Under the pieces are notes generated by a model that was given only the letters and a program-made list of their open reading frames with translations, was not told the DNA's origin and ran no database searches. A stretch of DNA of 64,000 nt from Pinus tabuliformis (Eukaryota > Streptophyta > Pinopsida > Pinales > Pinaceae), in assembly GCA_031772625.1 (NCBI GenBank), contig CM062805.1, positions 799,741,119 through 799,805,118 on the forward strand, given 5' to 3'. Each line of letters begins with the position of its first letter. Position 1 is the first letter of the stretch. This document shows, piece after piece, positions 50,501 through 61,562 of the stretch. Made by a program: the position numbers and the translations under genes.

Positions 50501-51831
50501 TCTAGCTCAAATCGCTCAGTGGGGAAACCCCTCCCAAGTTTGGACAGGCTGGACTCTGCCGGAATATCCAAGGGAATTGGAAACAAGTTTCAATTCTCTA
50601 AGGAACCAACTGCATAGCAAGGCCCCGATATATAGAGGAGGAACAGATAGCTACCGCTGGGATCCTTCGGGAACCATGTACACATCTAAAGCAGGGTACC
50701 ATCACCTATGTGAAAGCGCCTTCCCACAGGACATCTGGAATCACTGGAGATTAGTTTGGAAGGCGGAAGCCCCTCCAAAGGTAAAATTCTTTTGCTGGCT
50801 ACTCTTGAAAGGTAAAATCTTAACCGCTGAGAACTTAAAAAAAAGGGGCATTCTGGGCCCTTCCAGGTGCCCAATTTGTTGCCAAGCAGAAGAAACTATG
50901 CAGCACTTGTTCTTAGACTGCCAAGTTGCTGTAAAATGTTGGAAGGAGATAGCTTCAGTTGGGGAAGTCGATTGGGATCCAAAACCACTCATAGCAGAGA
51001 CAGTCCATAGCTGGAAGAAACTTTGCCCATGGAAGAGCAAAAAGAGTAAATTATCACAGAGGATATGGAACACATTACCTCTAACACTCCTTTGGAGCAT
51101 ATGGTTAGCTAGAAATAAGAAAGTTTTCCAAGACAAAGGACATAACACAAGAACCATGTGTCACAAAGCCATGAGTCTTGCGGTGGAAGCTGTCACAATT
51201 CGCAATCACAGTAAAATCAATCTCAGTAATTACAGTGTAGAAGAAAGAAACTTGATTAATTTTGGACACAGTAGCACCATAAGCTCCCAGGAATTAGAAA
51301 AAGAAAAATCAAACCTGAAGGAGTCATCTACGGCTTGGAAACTTAGGCTTAAGGAAGAGGAATTTGCTCTATGGTTGAGCAAATGCAACAAATACTGCCT
51401 TTTTTTCGATGGTGCCTCAAAATCTAATCCTGGCAAGCAGGCGCAGGAGGTCTCATATGCAATGCAAATGGTGTGCCTATTCTGCATTTCGAATGGGGAT
51501 TGGGCGACCTCTCAAACAATAGGGCTGAAGGTCTGGCCCTATATCAAGGTCTCAACCAAGCAATCAATCTGGGAATCACAAAGGTAAATGTCTTTGGCGA
51601 CTCTGCGATCATAATCCGGCTTATGGAACAAAAGCAAAACTCGCCGAATACTCTGCTGCAACAAATTAACAACAGGAATCAATTCTTCATGGTATGCTGG
51701 AGGAAGCCCACTACTACCACATCCTAAGGGATCTCAATAAGGAAGCTGACCGTCACGCCAGCAAGGCCTGTGCTCGCCCTAAAGGCCAGCTCAGCTGCAA
51801 TGATACTCTAACCATCCAACCACTGCCATGA
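47559..51831 (+). pseudogene. L1-G ORF2: endonuclease, reverse transcriptase, RNase H (four lesions)
   Basis: About 1,420 codons. Endonuclease 47559-48280 (KILSWNSRGLGHPSKKAA, PDIILIQETKLE, LAGDLNLVM, SASDHYPITLSL). Reverse transcriptase 48900-49860 (PDKAPGPDGFPISFYREYW, FRPISLCNSAYKIITKIL, KLDLANAFDRVRH, GLRQGCPLSPYLF, FADDTLLMGGAS). RT-associated zinc knuckle about 50750-50950 (CPICCQAEETMQHLFLDC). RNase H 51390-51820 (FFDGASKSNPGK, VFGDSAIIIRLMEQ, RDLNKEADRHASKA). Lesions: in-frame TGA at 47916 and at 49866 (both consistent with CGA to TGA changes), a one-base loss near 51436 and a frameshift near 51690. The reading frame is otherwise continuous to a TGA at 51829-51831. Confidence 0.9.
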
Positions 51832-52517
51832 AAGTCATACATCCAAACAGCACGCGGGGCACCACACCCAATAGAATCTGCCACAGCCAACAAATCAGTA
51901 AAACAGAGGATAGAACAGATAAGTATGGGAGAAATTTTGTCAAAAGTCTGATCAAGCAACCAGTTCAGGGCATGGGAATCAGGATTCATAGCGCAGAAGA
52001 TCGTCCTCGCCATCAAACAATCGATTTGGGTCAAGACATGTGCAGGACGAGTCAGAGAATTATCGGGAAGTGCAGCTCTCCTTTCCAATCTCGCAGACAT
52101 AGAAACTCTTTATATATTCATGTTATGCAAACTAAACTCCCCACACTTGAAGTCTATTGCTGTAAGATAGAGAAAGGAATCATCGCTGAAGCCTATATCC
52201 GTAAGCTAACTCGCGGGCCTTCTTCAGAGCTTCGCTGCGCTTCTTCCTGCGAAATCAGCGATAGCTACAGTCAGTCTGATCGACTTCCCCCAAACGTTCT
52301 CAGCATTTCCGAGAATCTGACTACTGTTGGTCTTAATATCAGCAAGGCAAATCGACAGAAGCAAGAAGACAAGCAAAGTAGCAGCGCCACCAATCAGTTC
52401 AAGCAAATGATGGAAAAGAAAGATGCCACTTCCTCCTCCAGCGCTAAACCAATTGAAGCTGAACAGGATCCAGAGGGATCAACTGCAAGAAAGATGAGCC
52501 ATATTGAGATTGATTAG
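51828..52517 (+). CDS. L1-G third ORF, 229 codons, unknown product
   Basis: Open frame whose ATG overlaps the ORF2 stop as ATGA (51828-51831). 229 codons without a stop, although ORF2 just upstream has four lesions. The product is basic and Ser/Gln/Lys-rich, with a low-complexity C-terminus (KKDATSSSSAKPIEAEQD) and no motif I recognise. Plant L1 elements normally have two ORFs and an untranslated 3' end, so this may be a chance ORF in the 3' UTR or a real accessory gene translated by reinitiation. The length and the exact overlap favour a second look. Confidence 0.4.
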   Translation: MKVIHPNSTRGTTPNRICHSQQISKTEDRTDKYGRNFVKSLIKQPVQGMGIRIHSAEDRPRHQTIDLGQDMCRTSQRIIGKCSSPFQSRRHRNSLYIHVMQTKLPTLEVYCCKIEKGIIAEAYIRKLTRGPSSELRCASSCEISDSYSQSDRLPPNVLSISENLTTVGLNISKANRQKQEDKQSSSATNQFKQMMEKKDATSSSSAKPIEAEQDPEGSTARKMSHIEID

Positions 52518-52740
52518 TCATGCTTTGTAAATGTAAATTTTGGGGTCGGCAATATGTTAAAGTTTACAGTAGTATAAGCAGCAATAGGCACAATCTAATC
52601 AAAGTAAGAACCAAGGAAATATCCCTTTTTGTAACTCCTTGGCAACAAAATGCTCTTGAAGCATCTTATGTAAGGCAATCTGCCTCCTCTTTTTTTCAGA
52701 TCAATACATAGCACCCGAACATTGTCTAAAAAAAAAAAAA

Positions 52741-54490
52741 ATGTAATATTTCATTATAATTAATTAATAATTTTATATGTTTCAAAAAACTATAATTTTA
52801 TTTAAAAAATGTTTTCTTTAATTGCAATATTCTTGTAATTATTTAATTTTGCAAAACAATATAATAACCTATATAAAATATAATATATATTTTAAAAATC
52901 AATTATATAGATATTGAAAATGTTCATGGAAATCTATTTTTATATTTCATGCTGCCAATCAGTGAAATATAAATTGAGTGGATTCTAAACCTTAACACTA
53001 TCTTGAATCAATATTTTTACTTTAATTTAACAATATATAAACTAAGAGGTAGGGACTAGCTACTATGTAGCACCTTTTATTCAAAATAGTGTTGATTATA
53101 GTTATAGGTAAATTTGAAAGTGGACATTTATTTTTAATAGTTGAAGTTTTATTAAGGTTATTTTCTTAAATGAATGGAAAGTTAAGACTTTATTTAATGG
53201 TATGAAAGTATTTGGGCAATGAAATCTATTTACTATTTATTTATTCATCCACTAAGTAAATATATTAACTTGTTAGGTAATGTATTGAAATGTGATGTTT
53301 GTAGTACTTTTTTGAATTTTTCATTAAATTTAATGAAGAAATAATATTAAAAAATGGTAAATAAATATGAAATAATATTAATGTATTATTTTAATTTACT
53401 ATTTATAATATTAATATTCAAACTAGGTAACTTCATGAGAAAGTTGTAGAATTATATTTGTGGTAATGTACTTTTACTTTAATATTTTTTAATGCAAGTA
53501 AAACTATTTAACCATATGTTGATTGGAAAAGGGAGATGACACTAAATAAAATTATATATTATATTTTACATTTTTCAGTAATTTTTTTAGATATATATAG
53601 TTATTTATTATTTATTTTGGTTGTTTTTATTATGGATAAGACCCTTATTCACCTCAAGATCATGATATTCAAGATTAAATCACAATTTCTATTTCAACAT
53701 GTTCAGTTTTTTGCCACATAGGCTAACATGTCTTGTGCCAATAAAACTCAAGTAGAGGGAGAATTAAGCCCTCTAACTACAAAGTTATTATCATTTGACA
53801 AATAAAATTTTAAGATAAAATAAACAAACATAATCCAATAAAAATATCCTATTTTTCTTGTGGATCTTCCAATCTGATTTTATGACATCACATTTGTGAA
53901 TTGCTTTCCTCATATCATTGTGTTTATTGAGGTCAGTGTGAATTTAGTAATCCTTGTTATTTCATTTAGAAATTTGGTTATCTTTATTTTTTTATTTTGA
54001 AAGGTTGTTGTATTTGTTGATTTTATCACATCACATTCACATTGTGAATTTCTTTCCTCATATCATTGTGTTTATTGAGGTCAGTGTGAATTTAGTAATC
54101 CTTGTTATTTCATTTACAAATTTGATTATCTTTATTTTCTCATGAGTAAAATCATGATCCATTATTTCATTTTTTGATTGCCTATTATTTGTGAAGGTGA
54201 GATGAAACCATTGCTGAAATCATTGCAATCATAAAATTTTAAGCTAGTACATTCTTATTAGGAATAAACAAACTACTACTTTGCTTCATTTTTATTAGGA
54301 ATTAACAAATTGTTGATTTACTTCATAAATTCCCCAATTCAATGGGTTTGGAAAACTTTTGACTCTGTCAAATTCATTTCATTTATTTATTTCAAGTTAA
54401 TTTCATTTTATTTATTTATTTCTATTACTTTTACAGGATTTCTTTCAACAAATGTGTATATCTTGTGAGATTTCTAACACAAATATATAT
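52741..54490. repeat. Segment A right copy, part 2
   Basis: Continues segment A after the L1-G insertion, starting with the 18-bp target repeat (52741-52758) and matching 31702-33462. It includes the two-copy 142-bp tandem repeat (about 53875-54145). Non-coding and AT-rich. Confidence 0.9.
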
Positions 54491-54750
54491 AATATGTGAT
54501 GATTCTCAATATAAATATTTATAAGCTAGTGTATTCCATATAAAATTTAACAAATTGATTATCACTATTGTTGATTATTTTTAAAGCATGAGAAAAACAC
54601 ATATCTGCCATTTCTAAGTGATGTGGCCACAAATGTATATATGTTCTCAGATTTCTAAGACAAATACATATAATATGGGATGATTCTCAATATAAATATT
54701 TATAACCTAGTGTATTCCATATAAATATTAACAAATTGATTATCACTAGT
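54448..54750. repeat. Two-copy tandem repeat, about 184-bp period
   Basis: 54448-54570 and 54632-54750 share ATTTCTAA(C/G)ACAAATA, GGATGATTCTCAATATAAAT and CCATATAAA. In the left copy of segment A the matching sequence is cut at 33462, where L1-F begins. Confidence 0.75.
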
Positions 54751-54807
54751 GATGTGACCTTTTGGATTTAAACAGGCGTTTCCTTTTCCAGTTTAGGGTT
54801 TGCTACT

Positions 54808-55795
54808 ATTTTTTCAGAAAGAAAAATCAGGATAGATTATATTGAGAAAATATAAAGTTCTTGGGTACAAAGAAGGCCAAATGCCTCAACCTGTATATCT
54901 GATCATGGAGAGCAGAAAATGAAAGACCATATGAGCATAAGAAGCTATGCCACAGCCAATCTGAGCGTGGTGCAGAAAATGTAAAACCATATGAGCGTAA
55001 GAAACTATACCACAGCCGCATTGTCGGAAAGTTTTAGCAGAAAGAAGGCCCGAAGCCTCGTCCTGTATAGCTGTGCATGGAGAGCAGAAAATGTAAAAGC
55101 ATATGAGACTATAACCACAGCCACAATGTCGAAATGTTTAAGATCCGCGCCAAAAGGAAAACGAGCCCCATAAGGAGAGGGCAGGTAAAAAAGCCATAAG
55201 AGAAAAAGATAGATCCAAAAATACAGGAGCGTTGTTGACCATATGACAGAAAGAGAAAGGCGAAAGGAGCCAATTAAATCGGAGTGGGCATAGACCCCAA
55301 AATAGAAGGAAGAATGGAGACAAGCGGCAGGCAGGAGGCCTGGAAGATGCGCCTGTTCCTCCACTTCCAAATGTTCCAGCATGTGAGGCAGAAAAGAGCC
55401 TACCAATGGGGCATTGAAGGCCCCACCATGTAAAAGCTTCCTGAACAGAGGAAAACAAACAGTGAGGAAAACCATATAGAAATGAGAGTTCATACCAGAT
55501 TGCAGAGGAGGCGGAACAGTGAAAGAACATGTGATAGTTTGTTTCAAACTCCGCAAGGCAGAGTTGACATCTGCCTGGACCGTGCCATCCTTTTCTTTGC
55601 AGAACATCCCAGGAGAGATTCTTATTGGAGAAGAGAAGCCATGAAAAAAGGATGGATTTGAGGGGGCAAGGGGCGTTCCAGAATTTGACAGGAAAGACAA
55701 AGGGGATAGGAGGGAAATCAGCGATTAAGACAGAGTATATGTTCCGGACAGAGATGGGATGAATAGAGTTGTCAGTGGACCAATATAGCTTAATG
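54808..55795 (-). pseudogene. 5'-truncated L1 tail with tandemly repeated 3' region
   Basis: On the minus strand, 55795-55480 encodes the end of the zinc-knuckle domain of a LINE RT: PVKFWNAPCPLKSILSFW, then RCQLCLAEFETNYHMFFHC, then SSAIWYEL. The right frame is that of the ORF at 55138-55530. After it the 3' region contains three degenerate copies of a unit with CATATGGTTTTACATTTTCTGC-like sequence (54910-55110) and ends in GCCTTCTTTGTACCC and a short A run near 54810. The 231-codon ORF at 55005-55700 is a frameshifted reading of the same piece. Inactive. Confidence 0.75.
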
Positions 55796-56419
55796 TTCTC
55801 ATAACATTATAGTATAGCTTAATGTTCTCATAACATTAAATGCAAGAGTCGAAAACAAAATATATGGTAAAGAAAACACTAAATTCATGCTGATTGTTAG
55901 TAGTCATTACTTGATCACACCAACGTCCAGATTTTATTATAATCTTACCAGAATTTATAGCTTCTTTAGACTACGCTACCTGGAAATGGCAGAAGAGATA
56001 TGGAAGGGATTGTTGATTCAAATTTTGGGAAGATTACCCACGAAAAACATTATGAGGTTTTGAAAGGCGGGAAGAAAATGTTAGCCAGAGTGTTTTAGTT
56101 TGTGAGAAGCAACATTCTTTGTTCATGGAAACTGAGTGCAGATGATGTGAGAGGAGAGACATAGAGACTTGAACGTGTGGCGTTAATTCAAAATATCTAA
56201 ACAACGGATCACATGAGAACAGAGAAATCACCACCTATTATTGTGTAGAGACCGTGTAATTAATAAATCAATTAGTTTTGAATTAGTAATAGACTTGTGA
56301 AATCATATCGTCCATTGCCCTTTGCTTTGCTTTGCTTACACATGTTGCTGTGATGAACCCTTGAAATATAAATATAAAACAGCTTCTCTTTATGGTGTGG
56401 TGTGAAATTACTGTGTAAT
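55796..56419. other. Intergenic, one short duplicated motif
   Basis: Non-coding. A 26-base direct duplication (TATAGCTTAATGTTCTCATA) lies at about 55783-55838, beside the truncated LINE. No gene is supported; the minus-strand ORF at 56034-56234 has no motif. Confidence 0.5.
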
Positions 56420-56947
56420 TGAATAAATTAATTTTGTAGCGTGAAAATGAAGCGATTAAATAAATCGGTTATCGTGTATCTGCCATGTAAATGTTATAAA
56501 TATGCATTAAGATACTGTAATTGAATACATTTTACTTGAAAAACAAAAGAATACCAAATCTAAATTAAAGATATGAATCTAATGTTAAGCTTTCAGTAAC
56601 ATATAAATAATATTTTGTTCCACACTAAACTAAATTGCTTTCAGGCAAAATTCAAACGCATCTATAATTGAATGCATTTTATTTCAGGTTGATGCAGTAA
56701 TCGAATAAATCAGTTGTAGTGTATCTACCATGTAAATCTAAATATGCATGAAGATATTAAAACAAATACAACACAAACTATAACAAAGACACACAACTTC
56801 ATTAATTTATTTGCTCAATTACATCACACTTATATAGGAAATATGTGCAACTAATTCCTAACCACTCACAACTAATTCTGTTCAACCACTTACAACTAAT
56901 TCTGTTCAACCACTCATAACTAATTCTATTTCTGCATTATTCTCACA

Positions 56948-56956
56948 TCCTCCCTT
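56948..56956 (-). other. Copia polypurine tract
   Basis: AAGGGAGGA on the minus strand directly before the 3' LTR. The TAA stop of the polyprotein (56955-56957) overlaps its first bases. Confidence 0.9.
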
Positions 56957-59253
56957 AATGGAGAAATGGATTTTCTACAATACCTAACTGACTTCTAAAA
57001 ACTTCAAATTTGATTTTACCAAGGGGCTTAGTAAATATATCAGCCACATTATCCTTGGTGTTACAAAATATCAATCCAATTTCATTTGACTCAATTTTCT
57101 CACGTACAAAGTGGTACTGTAACCCAACGTGTTTTGTTCTAGCATGGTAAACTGGATTATGTGCTAATTTGATAGCACTCTGATTATCACAATTGATACA
57201 TGTTGCACCACTTTGCGCTTCTTCAAGATCTGCAAGAATTCTCCGCAACCAAATAGCTTCACAGGTGGCATTGGTCAAAGCTTTGTACTCTGATTCTGTT
57301 GAAGATAAAGAAACAGTTGGCTGTTTCTTACTACTCCAAGATACGACCCCTGATCCAATATGAAATGCATAGCCAGAGGTAGATCGTCTGTCATCTGGAT
57401 TTCCTGCCCAATCTGAATCAGAAAAACCTGTCAGTGCAACATCAGATACATCAGTATACATAATACCAAGATTCACTGTTCCCTTTAAGTATCGGAGAAC
57501 TTTCTTTGCAGCATTCCAGTGATTTCCTGAAGGCTTAGCCATGAATTGACTAAGGATATTGACTGAGTATGCAATGTCTGGTCTAGTAGTGGTGAGATAG
57601 TTCAAACTTCCCACTAACTGACGATATAATGTTCCATCTGCCTCTTTCGATCCATCTTCTTTGTACAACTTTGCATTCTGTTCTAAGGGAGTTGACATAG
57701 CTTTGCAATCTGTCATATTGAACTTTTTAAGAATCTCCTTTGTATATTTGCTTTGAGTGATCAAAGTTTTACCAGGTTCTCTCCATACCTCAATTCCTAA
57801 ACAGTAATGCATTTCACCCAAATCTTTCATTTCAAAAACCTGTGACAACTGAACTTTAATTTCTTCAATTAACTTGTGAGCACTGCCTGTTATAATGAGA
57901 TCATCCACATACAAAGATATTAAAGCAACATTTCCTTTTGCATCTTTCTTAACATACAAGTTAGGATCATTTTTGCTTTTCACAAACCCATTCTGAAGAA
58001 AGAAGGTATCAATCTTTACATACCATGATCTTGGTGCCTGTTTCAAACCATACAATGCCTTTCTTAACCTGCAAACCAGATGCTCCTGTCCCTGTTTGAC
58101 AAACCCTTCAGGTTGAACCAAATAAACTTCTTCCTTTAAATCACCATTTAGAAAAGCAGATTTGACATCCATTTGATGTATATTCCAATTATGTTTTGTG
58201 GCTAAGGCAATCTGTAATCTAATTGTATTCAACTTAGCTACTGGTGCAAAAGTGTCTTCATAATCAATTCCCCCCTTTTGAGCATATCCTTTTGCTACTA
58301 ATCTTGCCTTAAATTTATCAATTGTACCATCTGCTTTAAATTTTGTTTTGTACAACCATTTGCTTCCAATTGGAACTTTATTTTCAGGAAGTTCCACTAA
58401 TTCCCATGTTTGATTTTTCATAATAGAAGCATACTCATCATTCATAGCATTAATCCATGGTTCATGTTGTTTAGCTTGCTCATAATCAATTGGTTCTTCA
58501 ACATTCATTATATTAGACATTAAGGCATAGTCTCTATACCTTGCAGGAAGCCGAGTCTGTCGGGACGACCTTCTTGGTGTTTCAATGCCTGTGGGTGTTC
58601 CATCCATGATTCGTCGGATTTGAGGTGAATCACCCCCTTGTGATGACTCACTGCTGCTAGATGTGCTCGTACTGCTGCTATCATCCTGATCCTGTACCTG
58701 TACCTGTTCCTGTTCCTGCTTAATCAAAGTATCAAGCTTGATATGTGCATCATTAGACATATGCCATGTATCATTATTACTTTTATCAGTCTGCTCATGA
58801 AACAATACATCACGAATTGCAAATAGTTTATGGGAACTTGGATCAAACAATTTATAGGCTTTCTGATCCGTACAATATCCAATGAAAACACACTTGATGG
58901 ACTTGGCATCAAGTTTTCTTCTGTTAGCTTTAGGAATATGAGCAAAAGCAGTACATCCAAAGACTTTGAAATGACTCACATCGGGTTTATAATCATAAAG
59001 AACCTCAAAAGGAGTTTGAAAAACTAATTGCTTAGTGGGACATCGATTCTTCAGATAAACAGCAGTGTTAATGGCTTCTGCCCAGAAACCATTAGAGATG
59101 TTCTTACCTTGCAGCATACTACGAGCAGATTCCACCAAGGTTCTATTCCATCGCTCAGTAACACCATTTTGCTGAGGGGTATGTGGCACTGTGAACTGTT
59201 GTTGAATTCCATTAGATTTACAATAGGTGTTAAATACTTTTGATTTATATTCA
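56955..59253 (-). CDS. Copia polyprotein, part 2: integrase C-terminus, RT, RNase H
   Basis: Continuous frame down to TAA at 56955 (744 residues from the first Met at 59189). Numbered from that Met: integrase end with [18 protein letters not shown] (3-20), which carries the catalytic Glu region; Ser/Glu-rich linker 160-200; reverse transcriptase about 260-500 with [13 protein letters not shown] (339-351) and the active-site box YVDDLIITG (427-435); RNase H about 575-735 with [18 protein letters not shown] and [10 protein letters not shown]; end [14 protein letters not shown]. All key residues are present. It is out of frame with part 1 by one base. Confidence 0.95.
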
Positions 59254-59257
59254 CCCC

Positions 59258-60979
59258 TTGATCAGATCTGAGTATTTTAATGCACTTTCCTGTTTGTTTT
59301 TCAACCATATTTCGAAACTCTTTAAAATACTCAAATATGTCACTTTTCCTTCTAATGAAATAGACCCAGGTATATCTAGATCTATCATCAATAAAAATAA
59401 CAAAGTATGAAGCACCACCAAGGGACCTAGTTTGCATAGGTCCACATACATCAGTGTGTATTAATTCAAGTATATCATACTTTCGTTTCTCAGTATGAAC
59501 AGGAAACTCTTCTCTATGCTGCTTACCAAGTGCACAAGCTTCACATGGTAAATGTTCACACTTCATAACAGGAAGACCTTCAACCATTGATTTCCTTTGT
59601 AACAACGATAAATCATTGTAATTTAGGTGCCCATACCTGTGATGCCATAATTCTGCTGTCGATGTCTCTGTGGATGTCAATGCAACATGGCGCTTCACTG
59701 TCACATCCAATCTGTATAATCCTCCAACCCTGGTACCTGTAGAAACAACCCTGTAGTGGTCCTGAACATCTTTCACTATACACCCCAATTTACCAAATTC
59801 TACTTTTAAATGATTATCAGTGATAGTGGAAACAGATAGCAAATTCTTTTTGAGAGCAGGTACATACATCACATTATGAATCTGTCGCATTTGTCCATTA
59901 GGTAAGTACACATTTATTATGCCATAGCCTTGAACTTTAAGTGACCTATCATCTCCTAGGTAAATGTGTGTACCATCAGATTTCTCATAATATTTAGCAT
60001 ACCATTCTTTATTACAAGTCATGTGTGCCGATGCACCAGAATCTATAAACCAAGCATTCTCATCATCAGTTTCAGCAGACAATGCAGCATCAGAAAGAAA
60101 TAACTTAAGATTTTTAAATCCATCATTCACTGAGGTGTCTCTGTTTATGTAATTTCCATTATGCCTGCGATGTCTTTGATTTGATTCATTATTCTTTCTC
60201 CTATAGCAATCTTTAGCCAGATGTCCAGGTTTTCCACAATAATCACATTCAATGTTCCTTTTAACATAAGAATCAGGAAGTGCCATACCTTTTTGTTTTG
60301 CTTGAAAACGGCCTCTGTTCCTGTCCCATGGTCTCCCTCGGAATGATCTTTTGCCTCTTGCAGTCAAAGCCAAATCAGAACCATTTGACTCCAGTTCAAA
60401 AGTTTTCATGCGCTCTTCTTCTTGAAGAATAATTCCAGCCAATTCTTCAAATGTAGGAGGTGTTGGTCTAGCTGAGAGAGCTGAAATAAAGACTTTATAG
60501 TCTGGGACTAACCCCTTTAAAGTAACAGTTACCAAGTCTGTACTAGAAACCTTTTCACCAATATCACCAAGCTTATCACTAAAGTCTTTAATTCGGGAAA
60601 CAAAGTTGCTAATGCTTTCATTGGCATCCATTTTGATAGATAGCAGCTTTGTTTTTAAAAATAAAATACGGTTTGCATTAGTAGTCTCATACAAACCTTT
60701 GAGAGTGTCCCATGTCGCCTTCGAAGTTTCAGAGTCCCGAATGTGAGGAATAATATTGTCCTTCACTGACATGCGTAGCAGCACCCTTGCTTTCATTTCA
60801 CGCTTCTCCCAATCTTGAGTGGCAGTAGGAGGTTGAGGCTTGGTCTCGTCACCTTTGACAATCGGCCAGAGATTGTATGCCTCCAGTACTGTGATGATCT
60901 TAAATTTCCAATTGACATAATTTTCTCCATCAAGTTTTGTAGACTCATTTAAATATAAATCTGCAAGAGGATTAGCCAT
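59258..60979 (-). CDS. Copia polyprotein, part 1: gag, protease, integrase
   Basis: Starts at [13 protein letters not shown] (ATG at 60977-60979). I prefer this to the upstream Met at 61048 because it gives the usual Copia gag start. Numbered from there: gag about 1-240 ([22 protein letters not shown]); zinc knuckle [14 protein letters not shown] (245-258); protease DSGA (313-316); integrase zinc-binding part ([21 protein letters not shown]) and core ([21 protein letters not shown]). At ILRSDQG the run of four Gs (59254-59257) should be five: one extra G restores [12 protein letters not shown] downstream. Otherwise intact. Confidence 0.95.
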
Positions 60980-61048
60980 TTCTCCACCAATGACCAAATT
61001 CAAACAAAAAATCACAAGCTTCTTAAACAATAATACCGCAGGCCTCAC

Positions 61049-61550
61049 TGCCTGAGAAATTTAATAACTAAAACTCTGCGTATACACTTCACACTCAGAA
61101 AAAGGGCCAGAACACTCAGAAAAAATAGTGCAGTATGTCTGTCATGTGTAAGCGGAAAAAGACTAGAAGACTACTTGCTCTGTATTTATCGGTCAGAAAA
61201 GAATTAAAGTGTTGAAACTGTCAATTGAAACTTTGTAACAGAGGATCACAACTATTGTTAGTGAACAGCAGAAGACGGATGCAAAACGTGGCCGTCTGAT
61301 CGTTATGACTCACCGTGGCCGTCGCTCTAATGCGGTGCCTGCTGACTGCTTTTTCGCCTGCCACAGTGCCCGGCGACGAGGTTTCACCTGCGTTGTCTCC
61401 TTCCAGCGGTGATGCCGCTCTGCAGATTCTCTCTCTGGCTCCCCTTGCCGTGGCCTTACTGGTCAGTGCTGCTGGTACTGTTACTGCGCACACTCTAATG
61501 GCAGAGTCACTTACTGCCCACGAAGAGGAGAGAGGCGCAGACAAAAGAGA
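61049..61550 (-). other. Copia 5' leader
   Basis: Untranslated leader between the PBS and the gag ATG. It holds ORFs on both strands (61221-61610 minus, 61315-61662 plus) with no retroelement motif; I read them as chance frames in a GC-rich leader. Confidence 0.6.
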
Positions 61551-61562
61551 GCTCCGATACCA
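61551..61562 (-). other. Copia primer binding site
   Basis: TGGTATCGGAGC on the minus strand, one mismatch from the iMet-tRNA complement, directly against the LTR end. The same variant is used by the non-autonomous element at 38165-41621. Confidence 0.9.

Larger units (their letters stand above)
46153..52740 (+). mobile_element. Full-length plant L1 LINE (L1-G)
   Basis: 6.6-kb non-LTR retrotransposon with 75-base 5' UTR (GC-rich, GAGTTTTTTCGTTGCTGCC), ORF1, ORF2, a third ORF, 3' UTR and a 13-A tail (52728-52740). It is flanked by a perfect 18-bp target duplication. The paralogous empty site at 31702-31719 lacks the element, confirming both ends. A different family from L1-F: ORF products are alike only in conserved motifs. 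Confidence 0.95.

Noticed and set aside
55005-55700. 231-codon minus-strand ORF as a gene
   Set aside because: The true protein similarity (LINE zinc knuckle CQLC ... HMFFHC) lies in another frame of the same stretch.
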